This document shows, one piece after another, positions 23,151 to 36,620 of a stretch of DNA of 64,000 nucleotides. A program made the translations under genes and the position numbers. The first letter of the stretch is position 1, and every line of letters starts with the position of its first letter. The DNA is taken from positions 69,817,060-69,881,059 of the forward strand of contig OU744721.1 of the NCBI GenBank assembly GCA_916613615.1, in the 5' to 3' direction. The notes beneath the pieces are model-generated. The model ran no database searches, was not told where the DNA came from, and was given only the letters and a program-made list of their open reading frames with translations. Source of the stretch: Steromphala cineraria. Lineage: Eukaryota > Mollusca > Gastropoda > Trochida > Trochidae.

Positions 23151-26100
23151 GATGTCTTCTGAAAAATTAAACCATGAAATAAGGAATTCTATCCTAATTT
23201 GTAGGTTATACATATGTAGGATACAACATTGATTAACAGAAAAGGCAGAAAAAACAAATTAGTATAACGTCTTCTGAAAATATCATTTTTATCAAAAACT
23301 TGAAGCAAAATCACCAACATATGTCAGATATTCGGCATTAAAGGTTTTCTAAGAAAATCGAGCAACATCTTTAAGTGAGTTCTGAAGCTAAAATAAATTT
23401 CACCATTTGCATGATTGCTGCTTATATAACATCTATAAAATATCAACTTAATTTGTGTTTCCTGTTTCCCCAACATCATAATTTTTTATTTACATAAACA
23501 CGATATTAATTATTTCTCTTTCAATATTTACAAATGAGTAGCATAGCAATTGTATTTTTTCAGCAACCATCTGGATGAATGACAACATAAAACAAGAATT
23601 ACAAAGATGGCAGTAACAACTGTACATGTATGTCTCTATAGTCATATTTTTTGTTCAGTTCTTGACTTTGAAACAAGTAATGAATGTTTTGATATCAGCT
23701 TTAGAGTTGTAAATGCCATAACGTTTATGTTACACAAAAATATTTACCCACCAAGGGATCATCAGTAAATTATGGGAATCAGATAAAAGACAAAAGTACA
23801 AGAGATAGCTAAGGCTTACTTTTATCCCTCAGTTGATTGTAATGATAACTTTAGTACAGTGTCCTTCTTTTATTAATATGAATGTTTACTACTACCCTAA
23901 GAGTGTTAATATTGAGGTTTAAATCTATGTCACGTCATTGAATAGACACATACAGACGTTATTGATTCATGTTGACATATACAAACATGTCTATTAAAAT
24001 TGACGACAAGATTCCTAATTTCTTGATGATGAACATGATTAATTGAAACAAATAATAATAACCCTTTGAGAAATTAAGAATATGAATTAGGAATTATTGC
24101 TACCAAGATAACAGTGTTTATCTTCAAACATGGAATAGCTTAACAGTTAAACGGACTAACAGATTGAAAGCTTTAACTTGTAACCTTTCACTAACCTTGA
24201 CCAAAGAGTCATTTAGTTGAGGGCAGACTATTACCTTAAAATGGGAGATAACAAAGTCAATCAAATACGATAAAGACATACAGACATTAGATGTCAGACA
24301 GTTCAAATTTAGCAAACAATTCTCAATGTTTAAATGTCCCATGAGGTAAAAATCATTGCACGTTTCATTCAACAGAACCATTGATTAACTACCCCAGTTA
24401 TATAAACAATTACCAATAAGAAATGCAATAGGATCTTTTCATGTAAAGTAGATAACGTTTTAACTTTCTTGTGAATACATTGAAAGAAAAAGTATTGCTG
24501 TCAGGCCGAGAGATGGTAAGTATTTCTATATAGGAGATTTACTCAGTTTTATAAATTATGAACTTAAAGGAAACCGTATCAATAATCGAAATTCCTTTCA
24601 TGCCATAAACGTAGATCGTAGATACGTATCATGCTATATATGTAGTTAAAATGTCTCGATACTCCACTTCCTTCAGCTAAATATCTGACAGTTGCCGAGT
24701 TAACAAATCTCACCTTCAACAAACGCTAATACACAGTCAATTTCAACAACAGTACATTACAACAACCTATCAAAAAAATGTCATCGCAGTATAATCCGAT
24801 AAATAATATGTACAAATGCTAAGGTTACTTTTAATCCTTATCGATTGAGATACTTGAGCTACTTTATGTTATATGTCATTCTGTCACTAAATATATTGGG
24901 GAAAGTGACTGTAACTCTGAAGAGAGTGTTTTCTATCCCTGACACATATTCTATTTTATTATATGATCAGCAATGAAATACTGGGTTTATGGTTAAAATA
25001 AAATGTCTATCAGGCTACAGTGATGATAGCTTATATTTTCACTGGGACCAGTGACGATATTTGCCGGAACTATTTTCAGCTATTTGAACAAAATAGGGCA
25101 ACTTTGCAGTTTTTTAAGTAATTTTCATTGCTTGTTTCAGTGACAATCATATCTAAATAGAATACTTGATGTAGTTCTCCAAATACGAGGTTTATTACAT
25201 CTTGTGACATTGATAAAGTTGATATTTTACTCGAAGCTGCATGGAATATGTATTCTGTGACACTCAATAAACCTTGTATTTGGAAAACTACATTAAGTAT
25301 TCTCTATATATCGCCACTAAACACCAATCCAATTTCATTTGGGAATTCATTGATTCTTTAAGCAAAGATCCACAGCCAACGATGAACAAAGGGCAACCAC
25401 ATAGCCATATAATTGACGAATTTACAAAACTAATAAAAAATCATTTGTATCAATGTATTCTGTAGACAAAATTTGTGTAAAAAAAGTGTTATCAATGGTG
25501 TATCAGGTATATTCAAATGATATAAAATATTGTCGATTATTAAGATGAGAAAGTAGACATAAATTTAAAGTTGAAAACTACTAAACATGAAAAAAATATT
25601 TTTACCACTCTAGTCTTCAAAAGACACAACTCACAAAATAAGGTACATGTATTTTCAAAATCGTTTGTAAGCCAATTGTGAATTCGAATTGTATTGACAA
25701 CGCGGTTCTTAACAGATATCAGCAATACAAATCCATAAGACAATGTATCAAGTAATTCTATTATAAAATATTTTATAACAGAAAGCGGCAAGCTGTAAAG
25801 CCATAATAACATGTTAAAACCGGGCCAATAAAGTTTATTGATGAGATGATTTGTTAGTTCTGATTAAAAAAGGTGAGGTATAGAACAAATCTAATTGATT
25901 TTGTAAATCACATTTACGAAATTTATTATTATGGATTATTTGATATAAGATAGTGAATATTTTAAGCTTATACGTAAAAGTCGTTACTTCGAACAATTAC
26001 AGTGAGAAAATTGCATATATAAAAATATATAGATGGCTTGTATGATACAGGAGTAAACACCATTTACACCAGTAAACTATACTCTTTCCTCTCATGACAA

Positions 26101-26220
26101 TCATTATTGTAGAAAACGTCCCCCGTGATTAGCAAAAATGAATTTCTTTTTTGTCTTTGCATTGTTGAAATATTTCTTTTTTATATTATATCATATCTAT
26201 TGGTCAACCTAAAATACATA
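23151..26220. other. AT-rich stretch, no gene seen
   Basis: No supported gene. A short internal direct repeat links 23,130-23,170 with 23,245-23,285 (GTCTTCTGAAAA context). A 90-codon minus-strand frame at 25,540-25,812 shows no motif. One inverted repeat at 25,155-25,307 is listed separately. Confidence 0.5.
25155..25307. repeat. Imperfect inverted repeat, 41-bp arms
   Basis: Bases 25,155-25,196 (AGAATACTTGATGTAG ... AGGTTTATT) and 25,266-25,307 (AATAAACCTTGTATTTGG ...) are inverted copies with about five mismatches, separated by about 70 bases. It could be a small fold-back insertion or a remnant of a miniature element. Confidence 0.65.
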
Positions 26221-26313
26221 ATCGGTAGAGCTATAATGCCTTGTTAGTAGTTATCTTATTATCCCACCGGTATGTAATACCGTGGGATATAGTCATCACC
26301 CTGTCCGTCTGTA

Positions 26314-26363
26314 TGTCCGTCCGTCCGTCCGTCCGTCCGTCTGTCCGTCCGTCCGTCCGTCCG
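26314..26363 (+). repeat. GTCC microsatellite
   Basis: Tandem GTCC/CCGT units, interrupted once by GTCT. A shorter run lies at 26,675-26,700 in the duplicated left end. Confidence 0.9.
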
Positions 26364-26369
26364 TAATCA

Positions 26370-27424
26370 TTTCGTTTCCGGAGCAGAACTCAAAAACCGG
26401 TCTTCATATCTTTCTGAAACTTTACATGTGTATTGCCCACCTACTGAAGTGGTGCCTTTTGATAATTTCAAATTTCTGGAAATTATATTTTTTATTATTT
26501 CCATTGAAACGGCTCTTATTTGGACTCTGTTCATGAAAGGTTTCGTTTCCGGAGCAGAACTCAAAAACCGGTCCGGAGCAGAACGGTAGAGCTATAATGC
26601 CTTGTTAGTAGTTATCTTATTATCCCACCGGTATGTAATACCGTGGGATATAGTCATCACCCTGTCCGTCTGTATGTCCGTCCGTCCGTCCGTCCGTCCG
26701 TAATCATTTCGTTTCCGGAGCAGAACTCAAAAACCGGTCATCATATCTTTCTGAAACTTTACATGTGTATTGCCCACCTACTGAAGTGGTGCCTTTTGAT
26801 AATTTCAAATTTCTGGAAATTATATTTTTTATTATTTCCATTGAAACGGCTCTTATTTGGACTCTGTTCATGAAAGGTTTCGTTTCCGGAGCAGAACTCA
26901 AAAACCGGTCCACATATCTTTCTGAAACTGTACGTGTGCATTGCCCACCTACTGAAGTGGTGCCTTTTGATAATTTCAAATTTCTGGAAATTATATTTTT
27001 TATTATTTCCATGGAAACGGCTCTTATTTGGACTCTGTTCATGAAAGGTTTCGTTTCCGGAGCAGAACTCAAAAACCGGTCCGGAGCAGAACTCAAAAAC
27101 CGGTCCACATATCTTTCTGAAACTTTACATGTGTATTGCCCACCTACTGAAGTTGTGCCTTTTGATATTTTCACATTTCTGAACATTTTATTTTTTATTA
27201 TTTCCATTGAAACGGCTCTTATTTGGACTCTGTTCATGAAAGGTTTCGTTTCCGGAGCAGAACTCAAAAACCGGTCAACATATCTTTCTGAAACTTTACA
27301 TGTGTATTGCCCACCTACTGAAGTGGTGCCTTTTGATATTTTCACATTTCTGAACATTTTATTTTTTATTATTTCCATGGAAACGGCTCTTATTTGGACT
27401 CTGTTCATGAAAGGTTTCGTTTCA
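26370..27424 (+). repeat. 171-bp tandem array
   Basis: TTTCGTTTCCGGAGCAGA or its truncated form starts at 26,370, 26,541, 26,707, 26,878, 27,049, 27,244 and 27,415. Spacings are 171, 166 (across the duplicated left end), 171, 171, 195 and 171. The 195 spacing holds an extra 24-base duplication (GAGCAGAACTCAAAAACCGG and four more bases). The period is a multiple of three and the unit has few stops, so frames of 234 and 222 codons open on opposite strands. These are artefacts. Confidence 0.93.
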
Positions 27425-27529
27425 TATATATGAGCTTATACTATTATGAACCTTGCTTGAAAAATTTACAATTATCTTTCAAAGGTTTACATCTTACGAT
27501 CATGTGGAACCGGTGGGATATGTCATCTT

Positions 27530-28219
27530 CTGATTTTGTTGTCATTTATGTGTACTTTTTGCGGGGATCTTAGAATAAGGTTGATGTAATGTATGTAAAT
27601 TACAAACCTTCATAACATATCCAAATTGTAATATTCTCGTTAATAGTCCCATGATCCCTACATCCAAGTTGAGGCATAGTTTATTCAAATAAACATAGTA
27701 CCTACAAGAACTTCATTTATGACATTGACAATCATTATGCTCGTTATAAAGATTGAAACTGAAGGATGTAACCTCTGCATATTTCTATAATAAAAAGTAC
27801 TTACACTCAAAGAGTGATCCATTTCTATTTTAGTATTGGAAAAATAATTGAAAGACACAAATACATTTATTTAGACGATGTTCATAGTTCAGAGATCAAG
27901 ATTATTATGATGGCCGAGGAAGTGCATTATCGTCAGTTCAGCAGAAGAATTTTGATCTTGATTAATCCCTTCCAAACCTTTTTCAAATCTCTTGTTGGCG
28001 ATGATTAATTAAATTTTGCTATGTTAAATTTTTTTCATCAATCCATTCCTTATCAACTGTCTTTATGGTTGTAGTATGCCAAACAGGCCAAGTTGTTCTG
28101 GGACAAAATAATCAGCGGAAATAACACTTATAAAAAATATCAATCTGTAACTATAACCTATAAAACAATATAAAGAAAACAAACCATAACATAAAGTAAT
28201 TGCCACTCAGGGAAATATA
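27530..28219. other. AT-rich stretch, no gene seen
   Basis: No supported gene. TTTCATCAATCCATTCC at about 28,035 resembles TTTCATCAATTCATTC at 58,680, a hint that the repeat family extends here. Confidence 0.4.
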
Positions 28220-29050
28220 TCAATGATTGGATATCCAGTTGATCATGAAATCATGAAAAAACATCAAAGATAGAATTTGATTTAGACTTTGAAAATAGTC
28301 ATATGGGACATGCGACTAGTTAAGTATTTCTCAGAGGACATTGTAGTGCGATGTGTCCTCATAATCTGAAGTACTGTTCCAGAAAACTATATTAAGTGAG
28401 GACTAGCAATATGAGACATAAAACCTTTAATCAAATTTAGGCAAATGGTACAGTTTCAGGACCAACAAATTCCATAGGGAAGTTTTTCTGATCAATAAAA
28501 TTCAGGGCCTGATATGTTCTTCTTGATGGAAATAGATATAAAAATGACTAAACCATCACAACATTTATATATTTCAAAATAGGCACAATGGAAAAAAATC
28601 AATATGAAGTTGATCATCTCTAATGACAAATATATCACTTTTGAATTGATACGTTTTTGTGCGAGATGAAAATGTGACTGAAACAACAAATAATGTAAAA
28701 CACGTGAATGCGTTGGACGTTTTAGGAACGTCAAAACATTTTCTTTTTTCTTATTGATAATCTTACTTTGTAATCCTCTACCCCTCATGCATGTTAGGTT
28801 TCTACAAATTTTATACTTTGAAATGTTAAAAAGTGAATCTGACCTGATTGAGAATACCAGTTTTCTGAGAACACATTTTCCAATATTGATGACAAGTCAG
28901 CGAATACGTCAGTTTGTACGTCAGTTTGTCGCCAGCATTTATTAAAAAGAGCTAAGGTATAAAGCTGTAAATGGGAAATGTACTTATAAATGTCGCAAGA
29001 CGTTATTAAGTCTGCAATCTTGATTCCACGAATCATTTACGGTTTTATAC
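28220..29050 (+). repeat. Plus-oriented partial copy of the long repeat family
   Basis: It matches 54,580-55,280 directly and 4,310-4,460 in the left arm. A run of about 40 bases around 28,332-28,372 is identical to 54,685-54,725 and contains a small hairpin (GAGGACA ... TGTCCTC). The end near 28,980-29,040 matches 13,870-13,930 in the left arm. Confidence 0.8.
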
Positions 29051-29219
29051 TTGTACAATATATCATATAGATGAATTTTTATCAATTTAATAATTATGTT
29101 AATATATATGATAAGTACAAATATACATGAATGACAACTTCAATTTTGAATCATTTGATACTGTATAGCGTATAGCAGGTTTTTTGTATCGTAAAAGTTT
29201 GGCAGAGAATGGATCGAAA

Positions 29220-29290
29220 ACATTCAAAAATAAATTGGTTTCTACACAAAAATGGCCGCAAATAAACTTTATGTGCATCTTTATAATAAG
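29220..29290 (+). repeat. Possible fragment of the TTAA miniature element
   Basis: TACACAAAAATGGCCGC followed by AACTTTATGTGCATC resembles the interior of the element at 53,157-53,512 (about 53,330-53,380). The ends are missing, so it is a relic at best. Confidence 0.4.
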
Positions 29291-29399
29291 TACAATTTAT
29301 ATGTGTATGAAATAAAGTAACACATTCACTGTTCAAATCATATCAGAACTTCTAACTCTATGGCTCCTCGTTAAGATACAAAGCTTAACAGTTTTTGTG

Positions 29400-29690
29400 A
29401 ATTACCATTATCTCGTTATAGGCTTAGGGCTATCATATTGTTTTTGAAACATAGCTGAAATTGACCTAACAACTTTGGGCTTGAGGCAAGTTATGCTTAT
29501 TTACATATACAACTGTCAGATCCAGTTAGGATTAGCTGCTAGCTAAAGGAAATGAAGTGTCAGGACATCGAAGCTGTATAAAACATATCTATAGAATATC
29601 GATTCATGATAAAGTTTCTTGCTGAATTCTCATTGGTGTAAGTCTAGGCCTCTCTTGCCCAGTAGTCTTGTTGATCATCTCCTTTCATGA
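29400..29690 (-). repeat. Minus-oriented repeat copy
   Basis: Its reverse complement matches 56,160-56,430 over the whole length, including the region of the TGAAGTGTCAGGACA motif. Its first part also corresponds to 48,030-48,110 and to 2,610-2,710 inverted. Confidence 0.8.
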
Positions 29691-29899
29691 TGGCATTTCT
29701 GTTAACATTATTCAGCTTGCAAGGTAAAAATAAAATTGATTGTTCGGTATTTATATTTTCAAACAATTATATCCTCACTACGTACTACGACTAAAGTATT
29801 TCAGGACTCATAATGTCAAATTGCTTGAATCGGCAAAAGTTAAATTCACATTATATAATTTTAATGTATGTGTCAACGATTAGGTACTCTTTTTGTAAA

Positions 29900-32330
29900 T
29901 ATTTTGGAATTGGCATCATAAAATCTCTGGCAGTTAATCTCCTGTTGCTCTCAACTATTGAAGTCCGGAAATAAGATTGATGCAAGGAACCAAATGAAAA
30001 CTTGCCTGGAGCCAAAACATAATTGTTTAGCGATCAGAAACTTTTTATCACAAACTTGTATTGCTAGCCGTATGGTCATGTTGTTATTTTCATGATTCGT
30101 ATTTTTCAAAAGTTTCATTATATTTTCACGCTAACTATTCCAACTTAGGGGGGAAATATTTCTTTTGTTTGCTTTCGTTGCTTTTGTTTAAAATATTGAA
30201 ACTACATGAATATTTTTAATCTAATAAAATTCAAGTCAACCAGAATGTGCTAGGTCACAACTTAATCCAATGTGTCATGTCTTTACTCCTTTAGAAGTAG
30301 GGTGTTGAATTCCACGTTTGTTCCTATCCCTTGCTTCAATCTTGTCACCACGACACATCAAGTCAAACTTCAACTAAACAATGCTGGATCAGCTTCACCT
30401 TATTGCTACATTGGCCTCATTTTCCAACATGTTTTTACTTAAGGGATCTCTTGCTTTGTAAAAATGTACTATGGTTGTGACAAGAAAACCCTGAAAATCT
30501 TATTCCTTTAAACGAGAGAAACACAATACAGTGTTTTTTTTATCAAGTTGCATTTGGTTTGTTGTAAGTCCTGTATGAATGCCCCAGTAGATGCTAACAA
30601 CAACGCAGTCATTGTAAACTTTTAATGAGACACTGAACTTTAATAATGCATACAGTTACCAACGACGTTGTTCCGTAAGTACTACACATGTACAGTTTGT
30701 CACAAATAAATAAACTACTATCTTGAAAAGGAAAGGGTACTTTAACATTTGTTAACTTCCAATGACGTTGGATCATAGGTAGACTTGCGAAATGCAGACT
30801 ATTAAAAGGGAAACCAAATTGTCAAAAAAAATTGAATATAAATATCTTAAGTGATATATAATGCAAATCCTGTTCATTTCCATGTGTTTATGTTTTGGAG
30901 GAATAGTGTCTTTCTGTGGTTTAATTTGTTTAATTTGTGTCAACTTCGTTCACTCCCAAACGATCTTATGCTGGCATTTAAGTGAGAAAAAGTTAAATTG
31001 TAATATCAGAAATACACTCAAAACACATACTTTTTTTCAGAATGTCGAATGAAAATGATTGTATACACTTGCTTGATCTCAACTCTTTTGAACAGTATCC
31101 CAGTATTTATCCTTGATCTGTACCTGTTCAGTACAGTATGTATAAATGCTCAATAAAGTAAATGTCTTCCCTTTTCATAATAATTTGTTCATAATAAATA
31201 TTCAACGATAATATTTTTGTTATTTCTTTTGAATCATCCATCAATGTGTCAGGTGAGATTGAGAAAGTCATTGCAGCATATTTCCATTTAATCATCCGAT
31301 GAAAAAGCCCAAACAAATTTCATAAACCTTCTTTGCAACAATACATTGACAGCAAAGATTTAATTGTAATTACATAAGGCCATGTCAATGCGACCGTAAC
31401 AGGTTATTATCGTTACATTAAATGCATGATAATGAGAAGATAAGAACACTCGATATACACAACTCTTACTTGAGTAATAATCGCCCAGGTAAGCTGATAA
31501 ACAGGTGTTATCAATCTATTCTTGAAATGAATCTGAATTGTATTTTTCAAAGCATAGAAAAATGGGATGGAACAATGTCTTGAGTGGTAGAAATATTAAC
31601 AGACAGATAGAAACTTAATGATACGTTATCAAAAATCATTATTTTTAAAAGTAAATTTAATTTTACTGTTTTCCTTGTGTTTGTTGCAAAATTGTGCGAC
31701 CAACCTAAGGGAAATCGGACCAAAATTCGTTAAATATGAGATAATGTACCAAAATTACCGAAACGACAGACGACATAAAGGTGAATTAAGTGTGGCCATC
31801 TCACAATTTCCGGTTTTTAAATATACGCTTGCATACCGTCTTTTTCAACCAAACCGTCTTTGTCGTGCACGACTAGAACACAAGTATGGTAGTTGAGACA
31901 CGGTGTAAATCCTACACGCATAATGATTACGTCACCGAAAGCTGGTTCGTTAAATGCTATGCCCCTTTTAGAGGGTGTACTGTGCTCTTGGCGTCAAAAT
32001 ATGTATGCTATTTTTGATAAAATAATGTGAATGTGATACCACAATTTCGACAAAAGATTTTTCTAAAGAGTGATGTATTCATATTCTCAATAGCTAAATT
32101 TCATCCCAAACCGCATGCAAGTATAATAATGTATCTTTAACTTTGTTTTCGGATTGCATCCAATCCAAAGAGGGTCCATGTTTTACAATTCTGACTAAGT
32201 TTTGATTCCTGAGAGAAAACGAGAGATTATAAAACAACGTACAAAGAAGAAAATTGAGAAAACAAAATGAGTTTATCAAACATTTACAAAGCAAAAAAAA
32301 TCTGTCAGTCAAACATATGTATGACGCTTA
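29900..32330 (+). repeat. Long direct repeat with 52,700-54,000
   Basis: Matching landmarks run in the same order: 29,930-30,060 with 52,725-52,870, 31,040-31,080 with 52,935-52,980, 31,225-31,300 with 53,085-53,150, 31,380 with 53,600, and 32,130-32,200 with 53,830-53,890. The block 29,930-30,060 also matches 36,455-36,600. A 92-codon frame at 31,618-31,896 starts with a hydrophobic stretch but has no counterpart in the other copy. No gene is supported. Confidence 0.75.
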
Positions 32331-35300
32331 AATAGGTACTAAATAAGAATAAAAGTGTGATTGTAACGCATTGACCAATATATGCGTGTTTTGAAAAAAT
32401 AATTAATTGAAAAACAGAACCGAATCTGTTATTCAGAAAATATTAATCATTTTCCGTGTACTTTATGTTTAACTATGAAAATGAAAACATGAAACAGCCT
32501 CACAGCAAGGTAATTGATTGCCTCTTATTCACGGAGAAGAATTTACTAACGAAATACTATAGGTTATCAGTGAATCATTTTGTTTCATTCTCAGATGTAC
32601 GACTATTGAATACATTTAACAACATAATACTCTCCCCTAAATAATAAAGTAATGTAGTGTTTGTGTTCAAATTTAAGCATCAGGATAATTATCATTAATA
32701 TCACCACAAACACATTATTTTTTCTTCCTCCAGACGTGGATACTAAATGGAAATGACATTATGAAGCTATGTCCGTAAAGCTTGCCTTGAGCAAAGCTAG
32801 TTCAGAACAGTTACTTTCACCGTGTAATCTCCAATTGCATTACCCCTATCATATAAATATTAGCATGCATAATGCGTTTTAAAAAACCCCCGTAAAAGTA
32901 TTATTATGCTAATATAAGATAACAGATTTTGTGATTAGGATATACCGCTGTTTGAAAGAACTATTTGTTATCTATTTCAGTTTCAAATGAGTCACTACTA
33001 CATCAAAAATCGCACTTAGCCACCGCCTTCAATGGATTAGTTTTTCTGTTGATACAGTGTCCTAGCTCTATCAAAGGTGTATAAGATCTTATACAATTGT
33101 CTCATCATTTACTGTCTTTTGTTTGCTCATTGTGCTTCTGGATAAGTTTTAGCTCCATATTTTAGACGATCTTGCGCAACCACTATATATCCACCAATGT
33201 TTAACCATTTTGGACTAAAATGTAATACATGTAGTTATTACATATTAGATATTAGAAAATGTATCACCTGAAAAGCGGAAAGAATGTTTAGCTTTTGCAC
33301 AAGTTATGAACTTTGATCATGTGTAGTTGTTTACAGGGAGCCAACAGGAGAGAGTCTGTGGCATTGTTACACAATCGGGCGAATGTGCACTGCATCAGTT
33401 GACATCATAATATTTTAAAACATCAGAAAGAAAGATTAACAAAACTTCTAAAGATTTAGAAGGAGGAGAATATTTGCTCAAGTTTGAAGTGCAATGGCAA
33501 AAGATTGTACTCCTTGGTGATATTTAATGCAAGTTGTCTTTCCTCTTTATTGTTGATTTTTCTTATGATGCTTGTCAATTTTACCTGTTAATTGGTTATA
33601 GTGCTCTCTTTGAACTGGAGCTGTATTCTTAACTTTTATCAATACAATCATTTAGCTACACTTAAGAGATTATCGCTATTTCAAAAGGATGGACATTCCA
33701 CAAAGCGGATATGTTGGGAACTGCTCAAAGAATGTCTGTATGGTTACTTTCACTGATTAATGCCTGACCGCATTGATGATTTATGTCAATGTTGAAATAA
33801 ACATAAAAACCAAATATATTTAAATCTTAAACAGGTAGAAACACTTAAAGAACCCTTTTAACATGTATTTTATGTTTGAATAATACCATAGCAAGCAACA
33901 CCACCAGACAAATTTTGCTCTTCGTCATATTCTTCTTTTCTTAGAATGTGCTATGATAACTACGCTGTACCAATTAAAATAAGAAATTTAAATCATCTTT
34001 GATGAAAAAAAACTCGAGAAAACATGTGAAGAATACTATTTTGGCATTCCAGTTCTTAACTAAGTGAAACCAGCAATGGTCACTGCCAGACTCATCAAAC
34101 CTAACGAACCAATCATATAATCTTATCGTATCCTATTATTGATCCTCTATCAAGGATTCCTGTTTGCATCTTACAACCCTTGACTTTCATTGATATTCCA
34201 CTCACTCACAGCTTCTTCCTTAATTGTATATTTGACCATACGGTTACCTTTAATCCAACTCTTGATAGTCTAGATACTTAACACCATTTGTCACTTCATT
34301 ATCAAAATGAGAGTCTGAATTGAGAATGTGCTGACCTTATTCAATAAATAAAGCTTTATTGATGATTTAACAAATTTTTTGGGCGGTCAATAATGAAATC
34401 ACCATGTTCAATTAATTGTCAATGTTATCATTATCAATGTATTTTCTATTATATGGCTGACTAATTGCTTATTGCTGGCTATGATACCTGTTATGTACAT
34501 GATTTATCTTCCTCAGTATCGTAAAAATCCCTTTGGTACTCGAATCAATCATGTTTTCCGATGTTTTTCCACACACAGAATTGGTAAAATTTAAGAATTT
34601 GTTAACTTCGATTTCATTACTTTAAGACTCAAAAAGGAATCATCAGCACCATCATGGCGTTGACTGCTACCTCTTACCGTGATAAAAGTACACGATCATT
34701 TCTGTATCTTTCAATATAGCACTGCCATTGGCGATACACATCAGTATTTCATTATTTCACTTCGCAGTTCAGCATAGATGCTTAAGTTGCTGATAGGTAT
34801 GTTTCATCTGTAACGACAAATGATAATGATTTCCACATCTGTATTTGTAGATAGTCATAAACTAAAAGATTAAGATAGTCAAACAGAAGTTTGAATGATA
34901 CATCTAGCATTTATATAGAAAACAACAAGATGTACAGATCAACATATATTCAACATTTTATCAACTTTCCACTTTAACAAGCTCCGTAAAAAAGTTGAAA
35001 ATCAAGTATTGAGTATGATTACAAGTTCAACATTGTTTTCTGTACAACTTCAATACGAAATATTTATCAGACTATGTTTTATGTGCCCTGTTACTTTACC
35101 AGCTCGAGCTGATATGCCTGATAAATAAGAAAGTGTGCACATGTAGTTTCAAATAGTCATCTCAAAACTAAAGGGTCAGGATTGTTACATGTTGACATTT
35201 ACTTAAATAGTGAAATAGTATTAGACAAGATTTAAAAGAGTTTTTCTAAAACTAAATCCCACCATATCTTCTTTGCAAAAACAGAATTGTCTGTAGAGGA

Positions 35301-36450
35301 GAACTAATTGCTAGATTAGTTGAACCTTCGCTTTTGTTGAGATCGAAGCCAAGTCAATAAACCAAATGCCATTCATTGCTGGTGATTGGTGCCTGTCTGT
35401 TTTGGTGTGGTTCAAATCACTATCTAAATGGCAAGTACATGTTTGTGGGTTCCAGAGTCAAGCATCAATAGTCGTGCATTAATCGCTGATACTAAGAATC
35501 TCAACAGCTTATCGACTTTGAAAACAATACCTCGACAAAAGTCAATTAAAGGAAGGGCAGAAACTGTTACTTTTGTTTCAAATCCAAATTTTGTAATTAG
35601 CCAACTAGTGTGTTCCCATCGATGATAATGTAAAACGCACATTTAATTGATACAACTTCTTTGTGAGGTTGATTTGATGTATTTGATCATTGAAAGGAAT
35701 GAGTAAATTTACTTGAATGTTGCTCTATGTAGGTTTTGTGACCTCAAATGCTATTCTAAATTGGAAAAAACAACTTGTCGTTCTGTTTGAAGTGCAATTG
35801 ATTCTCTCTTTTGTCATCTATTCTTTGATTAATTTGAAATTCATCATAAAATACATCAAATATAGCGTTCTCTCTGTGTGCTGAAAATACGATGTTGATT
35901 AAACATCAATCGTGTACATTCTTCACATTACATACTTCACATGACATTGACAAAAAACTTTTGTAAACATGAATAGCAACTTTCAAAAAGGGGCCATATT
36001 TGAGATCGAAATTCTTCTTAAGTGTTTCATGATTAAAATATATGCTATTACAATCCGTAATTTGTTAAAATTCATACTGGGTCTTAAACTCTTTGATTCC
36101 TGTCATGCGAAATATAAATAGACAAGTTCATTCAAAATATTTTTGTTTTGAAATTCAGCATTTAAAAAAACAAGATGATAGAAACTAAACGGATCAATGA
36201 TAAATACATAATTTGTCATTGCTGAGTTGATGAATTGATTGATTGATTCATTCATTCAAAAGCGTCATGCAATGGCCTTGTATTTGCAAAGACATTGATT
36301 AGGTTTATATCATGTAGTGAAAAATGATGATATTAGATTTCAGATTGGCATTTCTTTATATTTCATTATTGTCGTTATACAAGTAGTATGTACGTCATGA
36401 TACCTCTGTTATTATATGATATTGTTCTATAATATAAAACCAATCTTTAA
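32331..36450. other. AT-rich stretch, no gene seen
   Basis: The longest frames are 72 codons or fewer and overlap on both strands (for example 35,424-35,642). I see no family motif, RNA gene or clear repeat copy here. It is the longest stretch of the window for which I found no internal relative. Confidence 0.5.
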
Positions 36451-36454
36451 CCGT

Positions 36455-36620
36455 TTTGGAATTGGCAGCTTATAACCTCTAGCAGATCTACTTTTGCTTT
36501 CAACTATTGGAATCTGAAAAAAAGATTGACGGCTGAAACATTCAAACTTGCCTGGAGCCAAAACGGAATTGCTTACGACCACAAACTGTTTATTGTGACC
36601 TTCTGTGGCAATTTGTTACT
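36455..36620 (+). repeat. Third copy of the 29.9/52.7 kb block
   Basis: The phrase CTTGCCTGGAGCCAAAAC and its surroundings match 30,000-30,030 and 52,818-52,840 in the same orientation. Similarity fades on both sides. Confidence 0.75.

Larger units (their letters stand above)
26260..27520. mobile_element. Inverted-end element carrying a 171-bp tandem array
   Basis: TATCCCACCGGT at 26,260-26,271 and its complement at 27,509-27,520 bound the region. The left end folds back on itself (ATCCCAC ... GTGGGAT, 26,261-26,288). The left part, 26,224-26,584, is duplicated in tandem from 26,585 with nearly identical sequence. GTCC runs follow each left end. No transposase frame is present. The element is probably non-autonomous; its superfamily is unclear. 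Confidence 0.7.

Noticed and set aside
26704..27433. 234-codon minus and 222-codon plus frames with internal repeats
   Set aside because: Both follow the 171-bp tandem unit and overlap on opposite strands over the same DNA, a typical tandem-repeat artefact.
31618..31896. 92-codon frame with a signal-peptide-like start
   Set aside because: The matching repeat copy at 52.7-54.0 kb has no such frame, and the hydrophobic start can arise from T-rich sequence by chance.
35395..35440. GGTTCAAATCA as a possible tRNA B box
   Set aside because: No A box at a suitable distance and no cloverleaf can be drawn around it.
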